Source of the DNA: Marinithermofilum abyssi
Lineage (GTDB): Bacteria > Bacillota > Bacilli > Thermoactinomycetales > DSM-45169
Assembly (NCBI RefSeq): GCF_014641195.1
Contig: NZ_BMHQ01000009.1
Coordinates: 566 to 64,565 of the forward strand
DNA: 64,000 bases
Direction: 5' to 3'
The position numbers and the translations under genes were made by a program. Position 1 is the stretch's first letter. Each line of letters begins with the position of its first letter. Positions 56,393 through 64,000 of this stretch are shown here, one piece after another. The notes under the pieces were generated by a model. That model searched no databases and was not told where the DNA came from. It worked only from the letters and a program-made list of their open reading frames with translations.

Positions 56393-57511
56393 CTATTTTT
56401 CCCTTCGGATATGAGACAACTTTGTAAGTTCATCCACTAGCACCTCCGCAGCATCCGGGCGACCCAAGCGGCGGGCGGCGTTGCTCATGGCCCGGTGCCG
56501 CTCATCATTGTTCACAATACCATCTATAACGTCCCACAATCGCTCTCCGTTCAGATCCTTCTCCAAAACCATCCGGCCGGCTCCGTTTTCTTCCACCCAA
56601 CGGGCGTTCGCCTCTTGATGATTGTTGGTCACATAAGGAGAAGGCACCAGGATGGATGGTACGCCCAGAGCAGTGATCTCCGCCAGTGTGGATGCCCCGG
56701 CACGGCCAACCACCAACGCCGTGGCAGCCAATACATCCGGCATGTTATAGATGAAAGGTTTAATCGTTAGGTTAGTATACCGATTGACATCCACATTGGC
56801 AACTACCGAGTCATAATGAACTTCCCCGGTGACATATACAAAATGGATATGATCATTTTCCGCAATCCGAGGAAGGAGCTGGGCCACCGCTTCATTTAAC
56901 GGGCGGGCACCGCGGCTCCCCCCGACAAACAGAACGATGGGCTTGTCCGTTTCAGCCAGCCCCAAAGATTTCCGACCCGCCCGGGCATCTGCTTCCACCA
57001 CTTCTGTTCCGCGGGGGTTGCCTGTATGAAGGATCCGTTTGGCACTGGTCAAGTGTTTTTCCGACCCGCTGAGACTGATGGCCACCACATCCACATAGCG
57101 GGAAAGAAACCGTGTGGTCAGCCCGGGCAGCACATCCGGCTCCAGGATCAATGTGGGCACTCCGGCTTTGGCCGCGGCATACACAGAGGGGCCGCTTACA
57201 TAGCCGCCGGTTCCCACCACCACATCGGGCTGAAACTCCCGGATGTAGGATTTGCAATCCCTTACCGCCCGGATAAATTTGGCCACCGTCTGAAAGTTAT
57301 CCAAGGACAGCTTTCGCCGGAATCCCTGAATATCCACATCAAAGAACCGAATATCGCCTTCTTTGGGAACAATCTTGGCTTCCAACCCTTTTTGGGTACC
57401 GATGTATGCCACTTCGACGTCGGGATACCGTTTCCGAACAGCTTTGACAATGGAGAGGGCAGGATAAATATGTCCGCCGGTCCCTCCACCGGACAACAAG
57501 ATTTTTTTCAT
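56393..57511 (-). CDS. murG: MurG N-acetylglucosaminyltransferase
   Basis: Adds GlcNAc to lipid I to make lipid II. 372 aa, GGGTGGHIYPALSIV at the N terminus and GGSRGARPLNEAV and GRAGASTLAEI in the C-terminal UDP-sugar domain. Between spoVE and murB as in B. subtilis. Confidence 0.96.
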   Translation of the reverse strand: MKKILLSGGGTGGHIYPALSIVKAVRKRYPDVEVAYIGTQKGLEAKIVPKEGDIRFFDVDIQGFRRKLSLDNFQTVAKFIRAVRDCKSYIREFQPDVVVGTGGYVSGPSVYAAAKAGVPTLILEPDVLPGLTTRFLSRYVDVVAISLSGSEKHLTSAKRILHTGNPRGTEVVEADARAGRKSLGLAETDKPIVLFVGGSRGARPLNEAVAQLLPRIAENDHIHFVYVTGEVHYDSVVANVDVNRYTNLTIKPFIYNMPDVLAATALVVGRAGASTLAEITALGVPSILVPSPYVTNNHQEANARWVEENGAGRMVLEKDLNGERLWDVIDGIVNNDERHRAMSNAARRLGRPDAAEVLVDELTKLSHIRREK

Positions 57512-57541
57512 TTTTCAACCACCCGTTCTGTATTGCTGGTG

Positions 57542-58642
57542 TCACGACTTGGAGTAACGGGACAGATTGAGCAGCAAACCGACAGCCATCAGTGTCAGCG
57601 TGAGGGAGGAGCCGCCGTAACTCAGAAAGGGCAGCGTAATTCCGGTAACGGGAAAAGCTCCGGTCACCACGCCGATATTGATTCCCGCCTGGATAACGAT
57701 CATTCCGGTCACACCCGCCGCCACCAGGCTGGAAAACATATCGGGAGCGGTGATCGCCACTCGCAATCCCCGCCACACCAGCACCGTAAAGAGCACGATC
57801 ACGGTGCCTGCGCCGAGAAACCCCAACTCTTCCCCTAATATCGAAAAAATAAAGTCCGTATGGGGTTCCGGGAGATAAAGGTGTTTCTGGCGGCTCATCC
57901 CGATCCCCAGCCCCATCAATCCTCCGGGACCGATGGCATAGAGCGACTGGATCAACTGATATCCCGCTCCCAGCGGATCCTGCCAGGGATTGAGAAAAGC
58001 GGTAATCCGGGCAATGCGGTAGGGTGCCGCCAGCACCAATCCCGTAAATCCGATCACGCCGACCATCCCCAGGCCCAGCAAATGTTTCATCCGGGCCCCC
58101 GCGGCGAATATCATCACCATCGCCGTCCCCATCAACACTGTACCCGTCCCCAAATCGGGTTGTAACATGATGAGAGCAAACGCCCCTCCGGCAATGCCCA
58201 GCGGGGGCAAAAGCCCTCTTATAAAGGACTGAATCTGATGCGCGTTCAAGGTCAAAAAACGAGACAAATACAAAATGATGGCCAACTTCATAAACTCCGA
58301 CGGTTGGATGCTGAAAGCACCGATGCCGAGCCAACTGCGGGCACCGCCGCGCAGCAAGCCAACACCGGGGATCAGCACAACAACCAACAAGCCGAAACAA
58401 ATCAACAATAGCGGTTTGGACCACTGATAAAACAACTTCGGTTCCAGCCGGGATACGACCATCATCATGAAAACGCCCAAGGCGGCGAAAAACATCTGCC
58501 GCTTGGCATAAAAGAAGCTGTCACCGTATTTGTGCAAGGAAAAAGCCGCACTCGCGCTGTATACCATGATGACGCCGATGGTTAACAGCAGAAAAATAGC
58601 AGCAATAATCAACAGATCCGGTGAGCTCTTCGGTTTGGACAT
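57542..58642 (-). CDS. spoVE: SEDS family glycosyltransferase SpoVE/FtsW
   Basis: Polytopic lipid II polymerase for the septal or spore cortex wall, 366 aa and ten helices. Signature region LPEPHTDFIFSILGEELGF near residue 260. Start 58642 follows GAGAGGTG. Position between murD and murG is that of spoVE; FtsW has the same fold, so division versus cortex role is open. Confidence 0.9.
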   Translation of the reverse strand: MSKPKSSPDLLIIAAIFLLLTIGVIMVYSASAAFSLHKYGDSFFYAKRQMFFAALGVFMMMVVSRLEPKLFYQWSKPLLLICFGLLVVVLIPGVGLLRGGARSWLGIGAFSIQPSEFMKLAIILYLSRFLTLNAHQIQSFIRGLLPPLGIAGGAFALIMLQPDLGTGTVLMGTAMVMIFAAGARMKHLLGLGMVGVIGFTGLVLAAPYRIARITAFLNPWQDPLGAGYQLIQSLYAIGPGGLMGLGIGMSRQKHLYLPEPHTDFIFSILGEELGFLGAGTVIVLFTVLVWRGLRVAITAPDMFSSLVAAGVTGMIVIQAGINIGVVTGAFPVTGITLPFLSYGGSSLTLTLMAVGLLLNLSRYSKS

Positions 58643-58690
58643 GGGCGTTTTCACCTCTCGAAAAGATTGGGACAAAAAGGTCAAGCCTCA

Positions 58691-60061
58691 TTAAAGACTA
58701 TGCACGGCTTGTTTAAAAATGCGTCCCCTCTCTTCAAAAGAGGTGTACATATCCCAGCTGGCACAAGCGGGAGATAGCAACACCACATCCCCGGCTTCCG
58801 CCAGCCGGGCCGCTTTTTGGGCAGCTTCCGCCACATCCTCTGCGGACTCCCTGAGCGGCACTTCCGCCTCCTCAGCCCGTTCCATCAGCACGGAGCCCGC
58901 CTGTCCATAGGTAACGATCCCCTTTACCCGACTTCGGAGCAAGGGTAGTAGTTCCCGAAAGTCGACACCCCTGTCCAGCCCGCCGGCGACCAATACAATC
59001 GGGGAATCAAAGGCCTGCAATGCTCCCATCGTCGCCTCGGCATTCGTCGCTTTGGAGTTGTTGTAAAAACGGATACCGTCTACTTCCCGAACGAATTCCA
59101 TCCGGTGTTCGACTCCGGTAAAGGAAGACAGCGTCTCGCGTATCGCTTTCGCAGGACAGCCGCAGCCCCAGGCAACAGCCGCGGCCGCCAAGGCATTATC
59201 CAGATTGAATGCTCCCGGCAGAGCGACTTCATCGGCCGGCATCAACCGCTGATTTTCGGCCCCGGGAAGACGCAGGGTAATCCATCCTTCTTCCACATCA
59301 ACACCCCGGTTCACCCGTTCCCGGCGGCTAAACCACCAGATTTCCCCTGGAACGGTTTCCGCCACTTGACGGCAGGTATCCGAATCCCTGTTCAAAACGG
59401 CGATATCCTGTGCCGTCTGATTTTGAAACAGCTTGCTCTTGGATCGTACATAATCCGACATTTCCTTGTGATAATCCAGGTGGGCGGAAACCACGTTAAG
59501 CAGCGCGCCGACTCGGGGCCGAAAGCGCTCCGTCCCCTTGAGCTGGAAGCTGGACAATTCCGCCACCAGCCATTCGTCGTCCGCCAGCTCCTCCACCACT
59601 TCGGTCAAGGCTTTGCCGATATTGCCAGCTATCCGGGCTTTTACCCCGCCAGCCTGCAGCATTTCCCCCACAAGGGTCGTCGTGGTGGTTTTTCCGTTGG
59701 AACCGGTAATGGCAGCGATCGGGCTGTTCGTGATCCGCCAGGCGATCTCCACTTCCGTCACTACCGGGATGTTACGGGACAGCGCTTGTTGCACCGGAGG
59801 CACGTGATAGGGTATACCCGGATTTTTCACCAATAAATCGATATGGTCACCGATTAAGTCCTTAGGATGTCCGCCGCAGATCACCGGGATACCCATCTGT
59901 TCCAACTCTGCGGCTTCCGGGCACTCCGAGCGGGGCTTTCGGTCATTCACTGTCACCCGGGCCCCCAGGCGGGAGAGCAGCTTGGCCACTGCCACACCGC
60001 TTCGGGCCAACCCCAGAACGATGATATTTTGACCTGTCCACTCTCCCACAGACGAGCTCAC
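58691..60061 (-). CDS. murD: UDP-N-acetylmuramoylalanine-D-glutamate ligase
   Basis: Adds D-Glu to UDP-MurNAc-Ala. 456 aa with [16 protein letters not shown] near residue 115 and [12 protein letters not shown] choose the GTG at 60061, whose GTGA overlaps the mraY stop; an extension to 60139 lies inside mraY. Confidence 0.94.
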   Translation of the reverse strand: MSSSVGEWTGQNIIVLGLARSGVAVAKLLSRLGARVTVNDRKPRSECPEAAELEQMGIPVICGGHPKDLIGDHIDLLVKNPGIPYHVPPVQQALSRNIPVVTEVEIAWRITNSPIAAITGSNGKTTTTTLVGEMLQAGGVKARIAGNIGKALTEVVEELADDEWLVAELSSFQLKGTERFRPRVGALLNVVSAHLDYHKEMSDYVRSKSKLFQNQTAQDIAVLNRDSDTCRQVAETVPGEIWWFSRRERVNRGVDVEEGWITLRLPGAENQRLMPADEVALPGAFNLDNALAAAAVAWGCGCPAKAIRETLSSFTGVEHRMEFVREVDGIRFYNNSKATNAEATMGALQAFDSPIVLVAGGLDRGVDFRELLPLLRSRVKGIVTYGQAGSVLMERAEEAEVPLRESAEDVAEAAQKAARLAEAGDVVLLSPACASWDMYTSFEERGRIFKQAVHSL

Positions 60062-61059
60062 CCTAAGAACACCTCCAGATAGATACCCAATGCCGCACAC
60101 AGGAATCCAGCAAACCAGAAGGTCGTCACTACCCGCCATTCGGACCAGCCGACCAGCTCAAAGTGGTGGTGGATCGGACTCATCCGGAATACCCGCTTCC
60201 CGCGCAGCTTAAAAGAACCGACTTGAATCATTACCGAGAGAGTTTCCACAACGAATACACCGCCGATAATCAAGAGCAGCAACTCGGTTTTGGTGATCAC
60301 CGCCAGAGCTGCCAAACCGCCGCCCAACGCCAATGAACCGGTATCTCCCATAAACACTTTGGCCGGGTGGGCATTAAAGACAAGGAAGGCCAAGAGCGCG
60401 CCAACCACAGAAGCGGAAAAAATGGTAACCATATAATTGCTTTGCGCCATTCCAATAATGGCATAGGCCCCGTAGGCAATCGAAGCGGTTCCCGCTACCA
60501 AGCCGTCCAGACCGTCGGTCAGGTTCACGGCATTGGAGGTGGCGATCATCATGAGCACCAAGAGCGGGAGGTATATCCAGTTAAGTTGCCAATGAATGTC
60601 TGTTCCCGGAATGGTAATGGTGGAGATGGCCGGGTTTTCCCCCCGGTACACCCGTACCTCCAACAACACCCAGAACAGGACGCAGCCGATGAATAGCTGC
60701 CCCAGGAGCTTCTGTCTGGCCGTCAGCCCCAGATTTCGCTTCATCACTACCTTGATGTAATCATCGAGGAATCCCAAAATCCCATAACCCAGCGTGGCAA
60801 AAAGTAAAAAGAATAAATCCGACAAACGATCCGAAAAGAACAGATTGCTCAGCGGGATAGCAGTCAGCACCAGCGCAAACAGGAAAATGGTGCCGCCCAT
60901 CGTCGGCGTTCCCGCTTTCTTTTGGTGTGCCTTCGGTCCTTCTTCTCGAATGGCCTGCCCAAACTTCAGCCGCCGCAGAACCGGAATCACCAACGGCCCC
61001 AACAGCACCCCGATGCCGAAAGCCACGGCAAGGGGGACAAGAATAATTCGCATATCCAT
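60058..61059 (-). CDS. mraY: Phospho-N-acetylmuramoyl-pentapeptide transferase
   Basis: Makes lipid I on undecaprenyl phosphate. 333 aa, about ten helices, with [24 protein letters not shown] and [10 protein letters not shown]. Coupled to murF: its ATG overlaps the last murF stop region (TAAATGG). Confidence 0.96.
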   Translation of the reverse strand: MDMRIILVPLAVAFGIGVLLGPLVIPVLRRLKFGQAIREEGPKAHQKKAGTPTMGGTIFLFALVLTAIPLSNLFFSDRLSDLFFLLFATLGYGILGFLDDYIKVVMKRNLGLTARQKLLGQLFIGCVLFWVLLEVRVYRGENPAISTITIPGTDIHWQLNWIYLPLLVLMMIATSNAVNLTDGLDGLVAGTASIAYGAYAIIGMAQSNYMVTIFSASVVGALLAFLVFNAHPAKVFMGDTGSLALGGGLAALAVITKTELLLLIIGGVFVVETLSVMIQVGSFKLRGKRVFRMSPIHHHFELVGWSEWRVVTTFWFAGFLCAALGIYLEVFLG

Positions 61060-62457
61060 TTAGCTTTCCTTCTCTCCTTTGATCAATTCTTCTACTATAC
61101 CTTCCAGACGGGCCCCACGGGATGCTTTGACCAGTAGCACCGTATCCGGGTTCCCTTCCGTTTGCAATATGTCGATCGCTTCCTCTGCCGATTGGAAATG
61201 ACGGACCTGTATATGGGTGTCACCTGCGGCTTTCTTCGCGCCTTCAGCAATCCAGCGTCCTTTCTCCCCAATGGTGTACACCCGGTCCACCCCTTTTTCC
61301 ACCGTATACCGTCCCACTTCACGATGGTATCGAGCTTCCGCCGGACCCAGCTCCAAAATATCTCCCAGCAGGGCCCATTTTTCCTTTCCAGCAGGCAAAG
61401 TTACCAATAAGTCGATCACCGCCCGCATGGAAGTGGGGCTGGCATTGTAAGCATCATTGATGATACGCATGCCATTTTGGGCCGTCGCCTGTTCCAAGCG
61501 CATGCCAGAGATTTTCACCTGAGAAAATCCTTCCTGGATTTCCTCTTCCGTCATGCCGAAATGACGGGCCAAGACAAGAGCGAACAAAGCATTCACGGCA
61601 TTGTGACGCCCCGGAAGCGGCAACCGGAAACGAGTGCCGACGGCACGGGACGTAAAGGAGGTGTCCGTCGTCCCTTCCATCCGAATGTCGATGGCCTGTT
61701 CATCATTTTCATCACGCAAACCGACAGCAACCGTTCGCCGGGTTTCCGCCGCCAGACGTTCCCTCAAGAGCGGCTCATCCCCGTGATAGATCAGCACCCC
61801 GTCACTGGATAAGCCTTCCCGAATTTCCAATTTGGCATCGGCAATCGCTTCCCGGCTGCCCAAATACTCGATATGCGCCTCTCCCACATTCGTGATGACG
61901 GCCGCATCCGGGGCCGCCAACCGGGAAAGGAGAGCGATCTCACCGGCGTGATTCATGCCCATTTCCACCACGGCAATTTCCGTATCTCGAGGCATAGACA
62001 GCAAGGTCAAGGGCAGACCGATATGGTTGTTCAGGTTGCCCTCTGTCCGATGCACCCGATAACGGACAGACAAAACGGAGCTGATGAGATCCTTGGTGGT
62101 GGTTTTTCCGTTGCTGCCAGTAACGGCGACAACAGGGACACCCAGCTCCCGGCGATAGGCAGCAGCCAGCGCCTGCAACGCCTGCAGAGTATCGTTTACC
62201 ACTACCAGCGGAAGCGGGAGCGGATCGGGCAACGGGCGGTCCTCCTGCCACAAGGCCGCTGCCGCCCCCTTTTTTGCCGCATCTTCCACAAAACGATGGC
62301 CGTCAAACCGCTCTCCCACCAATGGAATATACAACTGGTTGGGCTGAATCTCGCGGGTATCGGTGGATACGCCGCTGACCAGCAATTGACGGTCTGACAC
62401 CCCGCCTCGCAATCGACCATTTAATATTTGTGCAATGGAACTTAGTGTGGTTTGCAT
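61060..62457 (-). CDS. murF: UDP-N-acetylmuramoyl-tripeptide-D-Ala-D-Ala ligase
   Basis: Adds D-Ala-D-Ala to the tripeptide precursor. 465 aa, with [25 protein letters not shown] and NDAYNASPTSM. Located between murE and mraY, a placement absent in B. subtilis but common in other bacteria. Confidence 0.96.
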   Translation of the reverse strand: MQTTLSSIAQILNGRLRGGVSDRQLLVSGVSTDTREIQPNQLYIPLVGERFDGHRFVEDAAKKGAAAALWQEDRPLPDPLPLPLVVVNDTLQALQALAAAYRRELGVPVVAVTGSNGKTTTKDLISSVLSVRYRVHRTEGNLNNHIGLPLTLLSMPRDTEIAVVEMGMNHAGEIALLSRLAAPDAAVITNVGEAHIEYLGSREAIADAKLEIREGLSSDGVLIYHGDEPLLRERLAAETRRTVAVGLRDENDEQAIDIRMEGTTDTSFTSRAVGTRFRLPLPGRHNAVNALFALVLARHFGMTEEEIQEGFSQVKISGMRLEQATAQNGMRIINDAYNASPTSMRAVIDLLVTLPAGKEKWALLGDILELGPAEARYHREVGRYTVEKGVDRVYTIGEKGRWIAEGAKKAAGDTHIQVRHFQSAEEAIDILQTEGNPDTVLLVKASRGARLEGIVEELIKGEKES

Positions 62458-62467
62458 CGTTCATCCC

Positions 62468-63949
62468 TTATCCTTTTCGCTGTTGAATGGCTTCACGCGC
62501 CACTTGGCGATCGTCAAAGTCATGCCGGACGCCGTTTACTTCCTGATAGGTCTCATGACCTTTTCCGGCGATTAACACCACATCACCGGGTTTGGCCGAC
62601 TTTACCGCATGGTGAATCGCTTCGGCGCGGTTGAGGATCACCGTGTATTTCTCAGCAGGGACCCCGCAAAGGCCTTCCAGCATATCATCGACAATCTGTT
62701 GCGGTTCTTCCGTTCGGGGGTTATCCGAGGTGATTACTGTCACATCACTGTATTGAGCAGCGATCTTTGCCATGATCGGCCGCTTGGTCCGGTCCCGGTC
62801 ACCGCCGCAGCCCACTACGCAAAAGATCCGGCCCTCGGCAAATTCGGTGATGGTAGACAATACATTTTCCAACCCATCCGGCGTATGAGCGTAATCGACC
62901 AGGACCGTAAAGGGCTGTCCTTCATCGACCCGTTCCAGGCGTCCGGCCACCCCCTGCATGTTTGCCAGGGCCCGGGCGATATCTTCGAGGGAAATCCCTT
63001 CGCCCAAGGCGACGGCTGTCGCCGCCAACGCATTATACACACTGAATTTCCCCATCATCTTAAGGGACATCTCCACACTTCCCTTAAACGTGTGCAGCGT
63101 AAAATGGGTTCCGTTCGAAGTGTAGCGAATATTTTCCGCCCGCACGTCAGCCGGACGGTCGATCCCATAAGTGATCACTTGGGCGGACGTGATGCGGGCA
63201 AAATGCCCGGATGCCTCTTCATCTGCGTTCAGGACGGCCAGGGGTTGTTCCGTCGGTTCATCTCCATACCGGTTGCCCAATTGGGTAAACAACAACCCTT
63301 TGGCGTCCCGATACTTTTCCATTGTTTGATGATAATCCAGGTGGTCCTGGCTCAAGTTTGTAAACACACCGGTTCGGAACTCACACCCTCGGGTTCTCCC
63401 CAAATCCAATGCATGAGAAGATACCTCAATCAATGCGTAATGGCAACCGGCATCTGCCATCATGCGGAAGCTTTTTTGCAGTTCATCCACATCGGGTGTC
63501 GTATTGCGTACCGGATAGGTTTTCTCCCCGATGCGCATGTTGATCGTCCCGATGATGCCGGTTTTCTTCCCTTGTTCTTGCAGGATGTGCTGAATCAAGT
63601 GAACCGTAGTCGTTTTTCCATTGGTCCCGGTCACTCCGATCAGCTTGAGCTCCCTGGTGGGATGACGGTAGAAAGCGGCGGCAACGACCGCCATCGCCCG
63701 CCGGGTATCCGGAACGAGAACCCGCGTTACGGATGTTTCAACAGGTTCTTGAACCAGTACGGCTGCTGCTCCCTGATTGACAGCCTGTTCCACGTAACGG
63801 TGTCCGTCCACCGTAAAGCCCTTTAAAGCAATAAATAAGTCCCCGGGCTGCACGTGACGGGAGTCCGTTTGAATCCCCCGGATGTCCACGTTTCTATCAC
63901 CGGCAACCTCCGCCAGAAACAGCGGGCGGATCAAGTCTGATAGACGCAT
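62468..63949 (-). CDS. murE: UDP-MurNAc-L-Ala-D-Glu:meso-DAP ligase
   Basis: Adds the third amino acid. 493 aa, ATP motif GTNGKTTTVHLI and specificity motif SDNPRTEEP; the DNPR form indicates meso-diaminopimelate rather than lysine. This fits the dapF gene in the window. GGAGGG precedes ATG 63949. Confidence 0.96.
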   Translation of the reverse strand: MRLSDLIRPLFLAEVAGDRNVDIRGIQTDSRHVQPGDLFIALKGFTVDGHRYVEQAVNQGAAAVLVQEPVETSVTRVLVPDTRRAMAVVAAAFYRHPTRELKLIGVTGTNGKTTTVHLIQHILQEQGKKTGIIGTINMRIGEKTYPVRNTTPDVDELQKSFRMMADAGCHYALIEVSSHALDLGRTRGCEFRTGVFTNLSQDHLDYHQTMEKYRDAKGLLFTQLGNRYGDEPTEQPLAVLNADEEASGHFARITSAQVITYGIDRPADVRAENIRYTSNGTHFTLHTFKGSVEMSLKMMGKFSVYNALAATAVALGEGISLEDIARALANMQGVAGRLERVDEGQPFTVLVDYAHTPDGLENVLSTITEFAEGRIFCVVGCGGDRDRTKRPIMAKIAAQYSDVTVITSDNPRTEEPQQIVDDMLEGLCGVPAEKYTVILNRAEAIHHAVKSAKPGDVVLIAGKGHETYQEVNGVRHDFDDRQVAREAIQQRKG

Positions 63950-64000
63950 ATTGTCCCTCCTTCGATCCGGCTGTTGCGTCTGTTACAAAAAACAAAAGAA

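Noticed and set aside
62609-63826. 405-aa plus-strand open frame opposite murE
   Set aside because: Antisense shadow; murE is complete and unmistakable.

Overview
The window looks like a chromosomal segment of a spore-forming, moderately GC-rich Bacillota of the order Bacillales. The gene order murE to ftsZ, spoIIGA-sigE-sigG, ylmC to divIVA, ileS, lspA and the pyr operon is the Bacillus subtilis order. The frequent GTG and TTG starts, strong GGAGG ribosome-binding sites and GC-rich codons suggest a Thermoactinomycetaceae-like genome; that family assignment is inference.

Region by region (window coordinates): 1-11.6 kb is a catabolic cluster for the complete reductive degradation of uracil and thymine. 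It holds a PucR-type regulator, beta-ureidopropionase, dihydropyrimidinase, PreA, PreT, an NCS1 permease, a class III aminotransferase and an acylating semialdehyde dehydrogenase. 11.9-19.4 kb holds a YjcZ-like spore peptide, dapF, a Ca2+-type P-ATPase divergent from rqcH, a decayed LysE exporter gene and an SDR oxidoreductase. 19.7-22.5 kb is a probable copper-responsive locus: a YcnK-like DeoR/NosL repressor, a tiny His-rich lipoprotein and a PepSY membrane protein, facing a Met-rich membrane protein. 22.4-26.2 kb is a scarred, recombination-prone stretch. It has two decayed tyrosine recombinases (one intact except for a single in-frame TGA), a cluster of short repeats that includes a dif-like dyad, a 38-aa membrane peptide, a HAD phosphatase, an AT-rich NUDIX gene and transposase fragments.

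26.2-36.9 kb is the de novo pyrimidine operon (pyrR-pyrP-pyrB-pyrC-carA-carB-pyrF-pyrE) with three PyrR-type attenuators. It lacks the pyrK-pyrD pair that the Bacillus operon carries. 36.9-43.4 kb holds rluD/ylyB, lspA, a DksA-like yteA gene, a nucleoside-transporter remnant bracketed by inverted repeats, and ileS under a T-box. 43.4-64 kb, all on the minus strand, is the division, sporulation and cell-wall region: divIVA, ylmH, ylmG, sepF, ylmE, ylmD, ylmC, sigG, sigE, spoIIGA, ftsZ, ftsA, divIB, murA, murB, murG, spoVE, murD, mraY, murF and murE.

The two pyrimidine systems are opposed. One end of the window salvages and degrades pyrimidine bases to CoA thioesters and the other builds UMP. 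The most unusual items are the YcnK/His-rich lipoprotein/PepSY operon, the TGA-interrupted recombinase next to its dif-like repeats, the gene fragment trapped between IS-like inverted repeats, and two copies of an IS200/IS605-like terminal structure without a transposase. No tRNA, rRNA or CRISPR array was seen.
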